Of a DNA stretch of 64,000 bases, positions 48,508 through 57,199 are shown in pieces. Every line of letters starts with the position of its first letter. Position 1 is the first letter of the stretch. Source of the DNA: Streptomyces sp. 840.1 (GTDB lineage: Bacteria; Actinomycetota; Actinomycetes; Streptomycetales; Streptomycetaceae); assembly GCF_003751445.1 (NCBI RefSeq), contig NZ_RJUU01000001.1, forward strand, positions 1,059,001 through 1,123,000, in the 5' to 3' direction. Position numbers and translations under genes: made by a program. The notes below the pieces were generated by a model. That model had not been told where the DNA came from. It searched no databases and saw only the letters and a program-made list of their open reading frames with translations.

Positions 48508-51142
48508 GCCCGACTCTTCCGCACGGCTCAGTCCGCACCTGATCGTGCCCTGGGAGGCCGCCACCCTCACGCCACGCTCCGAGGTTCCCGGAAGGAGCGG
48601 TCCAGACCTGGTTCAGCACATGGACCGGCAGGGGCACGCCGACGCTTTGGTGGACGGGCTGGAGACGGCCCGCCGTGAGGCGACCCAGCTCGTGCAGCAG
48701 ACGCCCGAGGACCGTCAGCCTAACGGTTTCGCGGTGCGCATCGAGGCGGCTCGCGACCATTCTCTGAGCCTGGAGCGCCTGGATGCATCCGGCCTGACAC
48801 TCATGAGCAGCCACCCGCAGACCGAGAGCAGGCAGCAGGACGCGCTGGTCTGGATCCCCTTCGACAAAGTCGCCTCGTTCACCCAGCGGATCGCCGACTT
48901 CACTGATAACACCCCCGGCGGTAACCCCAAACAGGCTCTGCTGGTGGCCAACATGGAACAGGTCCAACGGGCTCTGCTGGAGCACCTCTGGCAGGAGCGC
49001 CAGGATCTGCCGCCGCTGGACGAGGAGCGGTGGTGGGAGTTGTGGTTCGATCCGCGGATCTCGCCAACGGCAGTTGCCACCTTGCGTTCCCTGGCCGAAG
49101 AGCGTCGCTGGCGGGTCAGTGAACGGGCGATCCATGTCGGGGAACGCCTGGTGGCCCACGTCTCGACGACCGGCAACGAGCTGGCGTTCCTGTTGGCCAC
49201 GAACGCCTGCCCTACTGAGATCCGTAGCCCTACCTTTGCTGAGGGCCTCTACGCCGTCGACCGCGAGTTCCGCGTGGACCTCGTCAAGGATCTCGCCGCG
49301 CGAATCGAACCGGCCGCACCAGAAGCCCCGGCGGTGTGCATCCTGGACACGGGGATAGCTCAGGAGCACGCCCTGCTGAAGCCCGCGTTGCACGAGCGCG
49401 CCTACAGCGTGCTCCCTGGCAGCACCCCGGCCGACCGCATCGGGCACGGCACGCAAATGGCCGGGCTCGCCCTTTTCGGGGACTTCGCCGCAGCCCTTGA
49501 ATCACGAGGTCCCGTCGTCCTCGGTCACGGCCTTGAGTCCGTGAAGATCCTCAACGACGCTCGCACAGCCGACGCGTCCCCGCGCACCTGCGCGGAGACC
49601 ACTGCGAACGCAGTGGCAACCGCTGAGATCGGCAACGGAGGCCCCGCACCATCCGGACGGGTCTTCTCGATGGCCGTCACCCGGGAGTCCGGGGAAGGGG
49701 AGAACGGCGTAGACGGCACCGCGACCCTGTGGTCGGCCACCCTTGACGCCCTGGCAGCAGGCACGGACGTCACCGTCCGGGATGACCGGATCGAGCTGAT
49801 CGGAGCGCCCGATCCTGAAGCGTCACGCCTGATCATCGTCAGCGCCGGCAATATCCGCGGTGCCGTGCCCCACCAGATGCGCCGCGATGACGGCACGCTG
49901 GATCCGCTGCTTCTGTCCGATCTGTCACGCATCGAGGAACCCTCCCAGGCGCACAACGTACTCACCGTCGGGGCGTGCACGCATATGGACGCCGTCCCCG
50001 ATTCCGCCCTGTTCAGCGGATTTCGTCCGCTGGCCGCTCCCGGTTCCCTGTCCCCCTTCAGCCGGACATCGGTGGCGCTGACCAAGGGCTCCATCGCCAA
50101 GCCCGACATCGTTCTGGAGGGCGGGAACATGCTCGTCGCCCCTGACGACAGCATCCTGGACCCACACGATCTGGTAAGCGTGGCGACCACCCACCACGAC
50201 CCGGCGCGTCAGCTGACCTGGACGAACGCCACGAGCGCTGCCACGGCCCAGGCGGCTGCGCTCGCCGCCACGGCGATGAGTACCTACCCCGGGCTGCGGC
50301 CGGAGACTGTTCGCGCCCTTCTCGTGCACGAAGCCCAGTGGACCCCTGCCATGGTCGAACAGGGCCTGTTCAAGAAGACCGGCGCCCCCAAACTCGCCAA
50401 GGGCGACATGATGCGACAGGTGATCCGCCGGTACGGGTGGGGCATGCCCACCGCCGAACGTATCCGCAGCAGCACCTCGAACGCCGTCACCATGATCATC
50501 CAGAGCACCCTGGTGCCGTACAAGGTCAAGGGCGGTCAGGTTCGCCTGGCCGAACTTAAGCTGCACGAGCTGCCCTGGCCCCTGGAGCAACTGCGTGACC
50601 TAGCCGAGACCACCGTAGACCTGCGTGTGACGCTCGCCTACATGATCGAACCCAATCCCGGCCGGCGCGGCATGCTCGGCCGCTACAGCTACGCCTCACA
50701 CGGCCTTCGCTTCGCCATCAAAGGCCCTACCGAATCCAGCGACTCCTTCCAGAGGCGACTAGCGGAACAGGCCGAACACGAGAGCGACGGCCTTGGCAAC
50801 CCCAAGGCATTCGAGTCCGACAGCAAGTGGCTGATTGGCCCCCGGGCCCGCAATCTCGGCTCCCTGCATGCGGACATCTGGCGCGGATCGGCGGCCGAAC
50901 TCGCCGACTGCGGCACGCTCGCCGTCTACCCCGTCGGAGGCTGGTGGAAGGCGAACAGGCGCAACGCCCGCATCGGCTTGCCCGTCAGCTACGCCCTTCT
51001 GATCTCTCTGCGCACGCCCGAGGTCTCCACCGACCTGTATACCCCCATCGCCGCACAGCTGGGCGTTCCGGTAGAGGTGACCCCAGCCGCCTACACCGAA
51101 ATCGCGGACGGCATTCCCATTCAGATGCAACTCGGCTGGTAA
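48500..51142 (+). CDS. ietS: Intracellular subtilase of an IetAS-type defence pair
   Basis: The 880 residues have no signal peptide. Residues 1-270 form an unclassified N-terminal domain, perhaps the sensor or the ATPase partner site. The S8 triad is Asp283 (CILDTGIAQEH), His316 (GHGTQMAG) and Ser579 (NATSAATAQ), with Asn451 (SAGN) as the oxyanion residue. The Ser motif is a variant of GTSMATP. Residues 640-880 form a large C-terminal beta-rich domain. The protein stays in the cytosol, as expected for an abortive-infection protease. It overlaps the ATPase gene and is followed by a 97-base gap with a possible promoter. Confidence 0.85.
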   Translation: MPEPDSSARLSPHLIVPWEAATLTPRSEVPGRSGPDLVQHMDRQGHADALVDGLETARREATQLVQQTPEDRQPNGFAVRIEAARDHSLSLERLDASGLTLMSSHPQTESRQQDALVWIPFDKVASFTQRIADFTDNTPGGNPKQALLVANMEQVQRALLEHLWQERQDLPPLDEERWWELWFDPRISPTAVATLRSLAEERRWRVSERAIHVGERLVAHVSTTGNELAFLLATNACPTEIRSPTFAEGLYAVDREFRVDLVKDLAARIEPAAPEAPAVCILDTGIAQEHALLKPALHERAYSVLPGSTPADRIGHGTQMAGLALFGDFAAALESRGPVVLGHGLESVKILNDARTADASPRTCAETTANAVATAEIGNGGPAPSGRVFSMAVTRESGEGENGVDGTATLWSATLDALAAGTDVTVRDDRIELIGAPDPEASRLIIVSAGNIRGAVPHQMRRDDGTLDPLLLSDLSRIEEPSQAHNVLTVGACTHMDAVPDSALFSGFRPLAAPGSLSPFSRTSVALTKGSIAKPDIVLEGGNMLVAPDDSILDPHDLVSVATTHHDPARQLTWTNATSAATAQAAALAATAMSTYPGLRPETVRALLVHEAQWTPAMVEQGLFKKTGAPKLAKGDMMRQVIRRYGWGMPTAERIRSSTSNAVTMIIQSTLVPYKVKGGQVRLAELKLHELPWPLEQLRDLAETTVDLRVTLAYMIEPNPGRRGMLGRYSYASHGLRFAIKGPTESSDSFQRRLAEQAEHESDGLGNPKAFESDSKWLIGPRARNLGSLHADIWRGSAAELADCGTLAVYPVGGWWKANRRNARIGLPVSYALLISLRTPEVSTDLYTPIAAQLGVPVEVTPAAYTEIADGIPIQMQLGW

Positions 51143-51155
51143 GTAATCAATCGAG

Positions 51156-51168
51156 GCTAGTACCTAGC
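51156..51168. promoter_or_regulatory. GCTAG-TAC-CTAGC inverted repeat before the EACC1 gene
   Basis: A perfect 5-bp palindrome with a 3-base spacer lies 14 bases after the IetS stop, in the AT-rich gap that should carry the promoter of the EACC1/caspase pair. It may be an operator or a weak hairpin. Confidence 0.35.
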
Positions 51169-51239
51169 TTTTACCTCAACCCAACCATTTCTCTCCCTAG
51201 ACTGACGCGCGAAGAGAGCGCAGACACTGGGGTGGAACT

Positions 51240-51656
51240 ATGCAGCAGACCGTACGACTGGAACTTCTGAGGCTTGCTGACACAGACGATGACGAGTTGC
51301 TGCGTCTTGGAGGCCAGCTGCGGCGCTCGCTCCGGGAGTTGGACGTACTAGACGTACGAACCGGGCACTCCACGGATGAGATCTCGAAGGGAGCAAAGAG
51401 CGGCGAGCTGGTCGCTGCTGGATCGGTTGTCGTCACGGCCGCGTCTCTTGCTCTGCGTCAGGTTCTCCTACTCGCCGACACCTGGTTGAAGAACCGGCCT
51501 GTGCGCGGTATCAAGGTGGAGTTGGAAGGCCATGTGATCGAGTTGAGTGATGCCTCGACTGCCGAGCGGGCTCGTTTGATCGACAATTTCCTCGCTCACC
51601 ACGAGGTTCTGGGCGAGGGCCGCTCCGAAGAGCGCTCCGCCGAGCAGTCCCGATAA
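51240..51656 (+). CDS. EACC1 (effector-associated constant component 1) protein
   Basis: The 138 residues match the small EACC1 family of actinobacterial conflict systems. There is an N-terminal strand and helix (VRLELLRLADTDDDELLRLGG, LRRSLREL), then a loop DEISKGAKSGELVAAGSVVV leading into a hydrophobic helix AASLALRQVLLLADTWLK, and a final beta-hairpin (RGIKVELEGHVIELSDAS). In such systems the constant component sits next to a variable effector such as a caspase-like protease, as here. GGGGTGG precedes ATG 51240. The stop is 1 base before the caspase start. The exact biochemical role is unknown. Confidence 0.85.
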   Translation: MQQTVRLELLRLADTDDDELLRLGGQLRRSLRELDVLDVRTGHSTDEISKGAKSGELVAAGSVVVTAASLALRQVLLLADTWLKNRPVRGIKVELEGHVIELSDASTAERARLIDNFLAHHEVLGEGRSEERSAEQSR

Positions 51657-51657
51657 T

Positions 51658-53493
51658 ATGGCCGCTCAGCCGTTCGGCAACGGAAACCGCGGAGCCCTGC
51701 TCATCGGTACAGGGACATACGATCACCCGGAACTTCCAGCGCTCCGGTCACCCGAAGTGGACTGCACTCGCCTGGCCACCTTGTTGCGTGACCCAAACAT
51801 CGGCGCATTCGAGGTACAGACACTCATTGATGCCGACCGCGCCGCGTTGGAACGGGCAATCGGAGAGTTCTTCCTCAGCGCTTGGGGCGACGACGTACGC
51901 CTCCTATACCTCTCTGGGCACGGGATCGTAAGTCGTAACGACAAGCTTCACTTCGCTATCCGTCAGACGGATCCTGGCCGACCTTCCTATACAACGATCT
52001 CTGCGGCATTCATCCACGAGGTCATGGATGAATGCCGTGCTCGTAGCATCGTTGTGATCCTCGACTGCTGCTACAGCGGTCTCTTCCTACCCGGGGCTAA
52101 GGGTGACGAATCGGCAAGATTTGAGGAGGCGCTGGCAGGGCAGGGCCGCATCGTCATCACCGCCGGTACAAGGTCGCAGAGAGCCTGGGAGGGGGAGCAT
52201 CTTGACGCCGAGACGCCCGCACCATCACTCTTCACCGGGGCACTCATCGAAGGCATATCCAACGGCGCTGCCGATCTCAACGGCGACGGTGTAGTCACCC
52301 TCCAGGAGCTCTACCGATTTGCCTGCGAGCGTCTGCACCAAGAGGGAGCCGCTCAAACCCCTCGTATGGGCGGCGAGATGCAGTACGACATTGCGCTCGC
52401 TAAGGTGCGGAAGCAGCGGAAGTCAAGGGCCTCGCGACCCAACCGTACGGGTAGCCGGACTCGCCCATCCTTGGGTCTTCAAGCACAGCGCAAGCCTGAG
52501 CCCTGGCAAGCCCGAGCCGCTTTCGGGCCAGCTCGGCAGCCCATCCTGTCCGCTGGCGTGCTTGTAGTGCACGAGCCATACAAGCTGCATGCGATAGACC
52601 TCGAATCTCGACAGCGGTTGCCCCTGATCAAGATGTGCTATCCAGGCAGCCCCGCCCTATATAGGCACGCGGCTTACTTCCCCGGAAAGGGCGGTCACTT
52701 GCAAATGACTGACCTGCGGACCGGAAAGCACCGAGCGTCACACCCAGCCGCAATCCGCGACGGGTTGCTAGGCGTTTCAAAGGGCGTGCTGTACGCAACT
52801 GATCAGAACGGCACCCTGCGCGCCTTTGCGCCGTCGACGCTTAGACCTCTTTGGTCGGTTGCCGCAGGCGGACTTACCGTCACTTCTCCACCCCAAACAG
52901 CCGCCAAATATGCGCTTTTCACGGCTGCGGCGTCCCCAATTCCCGGCGCGACAGCGAGCTTTAGCGCGGATCACATGGTGGCTGTCACTGACGGGAGGGT
53001 GGTCTGGTCCTACGAGGCCGAGGCCCCTCTATCTCCGGATTGGACGGTCACAGACAAGGGCATCTACATCGCCTTGCAACCGGAGAAACCTCTCTCGTGT
53101 CAGCGAATCGTGGCGGTGAACCCTGAGAACGGACAACTACTTTGGTGGTTCGATACTAAATCGCTCCTAGCATCGGCTCTAGTCGCCACCGACGAGGTAC
53201 TGCTCTTCGGTGACACGGAAAACCGGCTTGTGGCTCTAGACACTAATACTGGAACCGTTCTCTGGGAGAAGAAGACCGACGGCCGCCTCCTCAACCGACC
53301 GTCCATTGAAGGTGGCGCTCTGTTCACAGCCGACCGCGCCGCGAAGCTCGTCAGATGGAACCTGCTGACGGGTCGAAAGGTCCGATCCTATGACCTCCTG
53401 GTAAGTCCAGACCGTCAAGGATTCCCCGCGATCAACGACGGTGTCTTGTACGCGACTGGCGCGCGAGGTGACGTACATGCGCTGCCCCTATGA
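51658..53493 (+). CDS. Caspase-like protease fused to a PQQ-type beta-propeller
   Basis: The 611 residues split into a C14 caspase domain (1-250) with His88 (YLSGHGI) and Cys138 (LDCCYSGLF), and a C-terminal beta-propeller (about 290-611) with PQQ-like repeats (VVHEPYKLHAIDLESR, ALDTNTGTVLWEKK, AVNPENGQLLWWFD). An EF-hand-like loop DLNGDGVVTLQE (206-217) lies in the caspase domain and may bind calcium. The propeller may sense a ligand or partner and unleash the protease. The ribosome-binding site is poor, so translation depends on the EACC1 gene one base upstream. The low GC of this gene is the clearest in the window. Confidence 0.88.
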   Translation: MAAQPFGNGNRGALLIGTGTYDHPELPALRSPEVDCTRLATLLRDPNIGAFEVQTLIDADRAALERAIGEFFLSAWGDDVRLLYLSGHGIVSRNDKLHFAIRQTDPGRPSYTTISAAFIHEVMDECRARSIVVILDCCYSGLFLPGAKGDESARFEEALAGQGRIVITAGTRSQRAWEGEHLDAETPAPSLFTGALIEGISNGAADLNGDGVVTLQELYRFACERLHQEGAAQTPRMGGEMQYDIALAKVRKQRKSRASRPNRTGSRTRPSLGLQAQRKPEPWQARAAFGPARQPILSAGVLVVHEPYKLHAIDLESRQRLPLIKMCYPGSPALYRHAAYFPGKGGHLQMTDLRTGKHRASHPAAIRDGLLGVSKGVLYATDQNGTLRAFAPSTLRPLWSVAAGGLTVTSPPQTAAKYALFTAAASPIPGATASFSADHMVAVTDGRVVWSYEAEAPLSPDWTVTDKGIYIALQPEKPLSCQRIVAVNPENGQLLWWFDTKSLLASALVATDEVLLFGDTENRLVALDTNTGTVLWEKKTDGRLLNRPSIEGGALFTADRAAKLVRWNLLTGRKVRSYDLLVSPDRQGFPAINDGVLYATGARGDVHALPL

Positions 53494-53840
53494 ACTCGCC
53501 GGCACCACAGCCCTCGGGGGGCCGATTCGATGGTTGGACGCCGTGGCCAGCGCGTGGCCAACAGCGGTCAGGAACAGGCAGAAACACCCAGGTGGAGGCC
53601 GATCCAGGCAGCAACGGAGAACCTCCACCCTGGGTACCAAAATGCCTGGTCAGGGGCCCTTTATCTGGCAGTCCAGCCAGGGGTGGCGGCCCCGGTCGTC
53701 GTTCCATATACCCCCTCTGAGCTGGCAAAACGTAGGTCGCAGACACGCCACATGGCCAACGTGTGGCCAACACACCCAGGCGTTCACCCGATGCGGGGTG
53801 TTGCCGCTGTATGCCGATTCGCGTGTCCGTGGGAGGACGC
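53494..53840. other. Intergenic region with repeat copy B
   Basis: There is no supportable gene in these 347 bases. Most of it is copy B, followed by the promoter and ribosome-binding site (GGGAGG) of the next gene. Confidence 0.6.
53541..53772 (+). repeat. Dispersed direct repeat, copy B (left arm plus core plus right arm)
   Basis: The core 53680-53707 is identical to copy A over 28 bases. A left arm (53541-53680) is similar to copy C (55357-55505), sharing GACAGGCAGAAA-type and GGGTCAGG-type blocks, and a right arm (53708-53772) is similar to copy A. Copy B thus carries both arms and looks like the parental form. Confidence 0.75.
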
Positions 53841-54371
53841 ATGGCCGTTGACGTGTCGGTGCAGCTGACGTACTCCGTGACGTGGCGGGAGATATCCGAC
53901 GGGTTGAAGATCCAGATGCGGCACAGTCCGGTCGGGCGGTGGTCCCGTCGCATCATGTGGGGCCTGGGCGCGTTCCTCGCCTTCGCGATCGCGGCCACCG
54001 TGCTGACCCGGGGCATCGGTGCCGTGGACACGAGCACGTGGAGCGCATTCCTGGTCACCTGTCTCCTGTTGGCAGGAGTCCGCCGGTTGGCGGCTCTGCG
54101 CCTGCTGAGCTACGCCCGGCACCTGGGAGAACACTGCGTGACCGTCGACGCATCCGGGATCAGGACGGTGACCGGGCGGCATACGCAGGAGACCTGCTGG
54201 CAGTTCTACGGACGCTGCGTCGAGGGCCGGCGGGTATTCGTGCTGCTCACTCCGGACGTGTCGAGAGCCGGGATAATGATCCTTCCCAAGGGCGGTCTGG
54301 CCTCACCGCAGGACTCGGACCGGCTGCGCGAGCTCATCGCCGGCCGTCTCGCCCCTGTCCCTGCCGCGTAG
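53841..54371 (+). CDS. YcxB-like membrane protein
   Basis: This 176-residue protein starts with a short cytoplasmic strand (VSVQLTYSVTWREISDGL), then two hydrophobic helices (IMWGLGAFLAFAIAATVL and WSAFLVTCLLLAGVRRLAAL), and a C-terminal beta domain (GEHCVTVDASGIRTVTG, ETCWQFYGRC, VFVLLTPD with MILPKGGL). The order strand-two helices-PH-like domain with a final ILPKxGL is that of YcxB-family proteins, which are of unknown function and often flank toxin or defence genes. ATG 53841 has GGGAGG five bases upstream. It sits between repeat copies B and C. Confidence 0.75.
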   Translation: MAVDVSVQLTYSVTWREISDGLKIQMRHSPVGRWSRRIMWGLGAFLAFAIAATVLTRGIGAVDTSTWSAFLVTCLLLAGVRRLAALRLLSYARHLGEHCVTVDASGIRTVTGRHTQETCWQFYGRCVEGRRVFVLLTPDVSRAGIMILPKGGLASPQDSDRLRELIAGRLAPVPAA

Positions 54372-54555
54372 CCGCAGGCGCCCGTCCTGCGGCTGCCGGT
54401 CCTCGCGGTGACACTTCCGGGTGCGACTTCGCTTGGTTGGGGGGAGTGGCCGAAAGGGGTCCCCCGCCGGGTGTCCGGATGAGGCCCGGGAATGACGGCT
54501 GGGGGCTGCGGTGGGTTTGGGCGGAGAGCAGAGACGTGCTTTGTCTGCCGGTGAG

Positions 54556-54761
54556 ATGCGCGTGGGGGTGGCTGAGTTCGTACGGCGGGTGACAGCCCGG
54601 AACCGGTTGTCCCTGGACTATTCGGTGGCGGGGCTGCGTGTGGTGGACCGCATTACCGACGGGCTTCGCGGTGGGCAAGTCGGTGGCCCTGCACGGCAAC
54701 TCCGGCCAGTTGACCCGCCTGACGACCAGCAAGCGCATGTACGGATAACGGGGAGCACCCC
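54556..54761 (+). pseudogene. Truncated conserved actinobacterial hypothetical gene
   Basis: The frame from ATG 54556 reads MRVGVAEFVRRVTARNRLSL, then DYSVAGLRVVDRITDGLR, a conserved N-terminal region of Streptomyces hypothetical proteins. After about codon 38 it continues in sequence with no protein-like pattern and is overlapped by the next gene. A deletion or frameshift near 54670 is likely. The family name was not recognised. Confidence 0.4.
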
Positions 54762-55211
54762 TTGGCTTACAAGCGGATACCGCCCAGACCTCAACGACTG
54801 ACGCGAGCAGCTATTCCTGCCCTGCTCGGTCGCATGGTCCCGGAGGTCCAGGAGCAGGCCGAGGCCGCGTCGGACCTGGACCTGTACGACTTCCTCAAGG
54901 ACGTCTTCACCGACGGGCTCCTCGTTCCACTGCTCCATTCCGCGCAGACACACGATGCGGCCGATGGCGCGCTGGCGCGGTGTTTTCGTTTCGTCGAGAT
55001 TCTGTTGACAAGTCCTGACGCGTCCATTCGGTCCGCAGCCGCGTTCCAGGTGATCGAGCCGCTTTTCGATGACGAGCGGCTCCTGGTCGCATCCTTCCCG
55101 GCGATGGGAGAGGAAGCGCTTGCCGTCGCCGCAGACACACTCGACCTCGACCGGATCTCCTCGGACGCGCGGAGCGTCCTGCGCCCGTACCTGAGTTGTC
55201 CCGGTAGCTGA
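54762..55211 (+). CDS. Small helical protein of unknown function
   Basis: The 149 residues form an all-helical soluble protein (AIPALLGRMVPEVQEQAEAA, LDLYDFLKDVFTDGLLVPLL, DAADGALARCFRFVEILL, SAAAFQVIEPLFDDERLL) without membrane or catalytic motifs. The TTG start has GGGGAG six bases upstream. Its size, acidity and place at the end of a defence-type module resemble immunity proteins, but that is a guess. It overlaps the remnant described just upstream and precedes repeat copy C. Confidence 0.6.
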   Translation: MAYKRIPPRPQRLTRAAIPALLGRMVPEVQEQAEAASDLDLYDFLKDVFTDGLLVPLLHSAQTHDAADGALARCFRFVEILLTSPDASIRSAAAFQVIEPLFDDERLLVASFPAMGEEALAVAADTLDLDRISSDARSVLRPYLSCPGS

Positions 55212-55621
55212 TCCAGACTTTTCGCGAGAGGCGACGCTGACTACGCTCAGCGACCGCGTCGACTGGCCGCAATTTGATCCGCAAACACACGTGGGCGGCG
55301 ATCACTCCCAGGAGCCTTGGGGTGATCGCTGCCCAACCCGCAGTGGCCGACCCGCCGGTTGGCCGCATGGTCAACGCGTGACCAACAGCGCCCGGGGACA
55401 GGCAGAAAAACCCGGATCGAGGCCGCTCCAGACAGTAAGCGAGGACCTTCGTCCAGACGCCAAAACGCTGGGTCAGGCGCCTTTCATGGCGCAGTCCGGC
55501 CAGAGGTGGCGGCCCCGGTCGTCGTTCCGGCTCCTCCCCACATCGACCAGGCAGTACACAGGTCGCGGGGCCCCGGAACGGATCGGGCGATTCACCCGCC
55601 GGGACACGGCGAACAAGGAAT
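55212..55621. other. Intergenic region with repeat copy C
   Basis: These 410 bases lie between convergent genes. They hold repeat copy C (55357-55528) and no real frame. Confidence 0.6.
55357..55528 (+). repeat. Dispersed direct repeat, copy C (left arm plus core)
   Basis: The core 55505-55528 is identical over 24 bases to the cores of copies A and B. The left arm (55357-55505) is similar to copy B. The sequence after the core is unlike A and B, so copy C lacks the right arm. Confidence 0.7.
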
Positions 55622-56428
55622 TCAGGCGCTGCCCAGCTTGAAACCCACACCGCGCACGGTGATGATCCAGCCGCTTCCGCCGAGTTTCCCGCGAAGGCTG
55701 CTGACGTGGGTGTCCACGGTCCGCCGGGACCAGGAATCGCCCCATACCTGCTGCAACAGCCGCTTACGCGAAACGACGGTGTCGGGATGCGACGCGAGAA
55801 GGCACAGGAGGTCGAACTCCTTTCGGGTCAGTCCCACCTCCCGGCCGTCCACGCTGACCTCACGGGAGTTCACGTCGATGTGCAGGGGGCCGTGGTCGAT
55901 CGCCTGCCCCAGCCGGCGCTGCGTCCTCACCCGGCGCATGACGGCCTCGATGCGGGCCATCAGCTCGCGGAACCCGTACGGCTTGACCAGGTAGTCGTCC
56001 GCGCCGGCCTGCAGGCCGAGCACCCGGTCCAGTTCGGAGCCGCGAGCGGTGACGACGATCAGCGGGACGCAGCTCACCGAACGGATGGCCTTGCACACCT
56101 CCAGGCCGTCCAGGTCGGGCAGTTCGAGGTCCAGCAGGACGAGATCCACGCTCTCGTGGGCCTCCAGGGCCACGCTGCCCCGGTCCACCGCGGCCACCTC
56201 GTGGCCCTGCCGCCGCAATCCGTCCTCCAGCGCGAGGGCGTCGGCGGCGTCGCTCTCGACTATCAGGATGCGCCACCCGCCCGCCGAGGGCAGTCCCGCG
56301 CGCAACGGGCCCGGCAGCAGCTCGGTCACCGACCGCTGCGTCGGGACCGACCTGGCCTCGGCCTGCTGGGCGGGTATGTGCTGAATGGGTATATGAGGCC
56401 TCGGCAGGACCTCTGACGATCTTTGCAT
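55622..56428 (-). CDS. Orphan OmpR/PhoB-family response regulator
   Basis: This 268-residue protein has an N-terminal extension (about 1-50, Pro/Gln/Arg-rich), a receiver domain (about 52-165: ILIVESDAADALALEDGL, phospho-acceptor Asp in VLLDLELPDLDG, Lys in YLVKPYG) and a winged-HTH DNA-binding domain (about 175-265: EFDLLCLLASHP, RRTVDTHVSSLRGKL). No histidine kinase gene is next to it, so its partner is unknown. ATG 56428 has GGGGGAG six bases upstream. The extension before the receiver is unusual. The gene reads away from an AT-rich promoter region with palindromes at 56499-56531. Confidence 0.85.
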   Translation of the reverse strand: MQRSSEVLPRPHIPIQHIPAQQAEARSVPTQRSVTELLPGPLRAGLPSAGGWRILIVESDAADALALEDGLRRQGHEVAAVDRGSVALEAHESVDLVLLDLELPDLDGLEVCKAIRSVSCVPLIVVTARGSELDRVLGLQAGADDYLVKPYGFRELMARIEAVMRRVRTQRRLGQAIDHGPLHIDVNSREVSVDGREVGLTRKEFDLLCLLASHPDTVVSRKRLLQQVWGDSWSRRTVDTHVSSLRGKLGGSGWIITVRGVGFKLGSA

Positions 56429-56517
56429 CACGCTCTCCCCCGGCAGGCCAAGTTCGTTGCACAAAGCGAAACTTGAACACAAAGATACAAACCGGGATGC
56501 CGAATTCAAAGCTTCGG

Positions 56518-56531
56518 CAGTGAATTCACTG
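56518..56531. promoter_or_regulatory. 14-bp perfect palindrome upstream of the response regulator
   Basis: CAGTGAATTCACTG is its own reverse complement. Directly beside it, GCCGAA-N8-TTCGGC (56499-56518) forms another inverted repeat. Both lie about 70-100 bases before the regulator start and may be its autoregulatory sites. Confidence 0.45.
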
Positions 56532-56648
56532 TTGCAGTCATATGAAGCAATATTCCCCTCGTCGAGATCACTTGAGCATTTCCCGCATTTCGGTTCCGCG
56601 GTTCCGATTACGCGTGTGCCCGGCGATCATTCGCGCCCCGGCCCCGCC

Positions 56649-57158
56649 TCAGGCGCGCCCCCGGTCCTCGGCGTCCACCAGCCTGCGCAGCAGCGCCGTC
56701 AGCGTCTCCCGCTCGGCGCTGGTGAAGCAGTCGAGGAACGAGTCCTGGGACTGTTCGGCCACGAGCCACAGCCGGCGCTGGAGCGCCACCCCCTCGTCGG
56801 TGAGCTCGACCAGCTGGCGCCGCCGGTCGGCCAGGTCCCGGGTACGGCGCACCAGCTCCTGCTTCTCGAGCGCGTCGAGGTAGCCGCCCAGATGGCTGCG
56901 CTGGAATCCGAGCCGGTCGGCCAGCACGTGCTGGGGCAGCGGGCCGAAGTCCGACAGGGCGGTCAGGGTCGCGAAGTGCGGCAGCCGCAGCCCGTTCCTT
57001 CCCACCGCTTCCACCAGGGCGTCGTGCCCGATACGCGCCGCGTGGCCGGCCAGGTACGAGGGCAGCGCCAGCAGGCTCGGCGGCCGGGGCGCCGCCTCCG
57101 TCCGCACCGGCGCCGGACCGGCCGTGCCGTCGGGACCGCTTCCAGGGGTTTCGCTCAT
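56649..57158 (-). CDS. MarR-family regulator of the adjacent MFS pump
   Basis: The 169 residues hold a MarR winged-HTH (LRLPHFATLTALSDFGPLPQ, VLADRLGFQRSHLGGYLDAL, RTRDLADRRRQLVELTDEG), with the DxRxxR-type wing intact. ATG 57158 is used; an in-frame ATG at 57206 would add 16 odd residues. It is divergent from the MFS gene, and a 9-bp palindrome ACAT-C-ATGT (57200-57208) lies between them. It probably represses the pump until an aromatic or antibiotic ligand binds. Confidence 0.85.
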   Translation of the reverse strand: MSETPGSGPDGTAGPAPVRTEAAPRPPSLLALPSYLAGHAARIGHDALVEAVGRNGLRLPHFATLTALSDFGPLPQHVLADRLGFQRSHLGGYLDALEKQELVRRTRDLADRRRQLVELTDEGVALQRRLWLVAEQSQDSFLDCFTSAERETLTALLRRLVDAEDRGRA

Positions 57159-57199
57159 GCGTTCACGATACCGGAATATAGTGCCTGGACGTAAGGATG

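Noticed and set aside
48500..51142. The island subtilase as a secreted protease like the other two in the window
   Set aside because: There is no signal peptide or I9 propeptide, and it overlaps an AAA+ ATPase gene.
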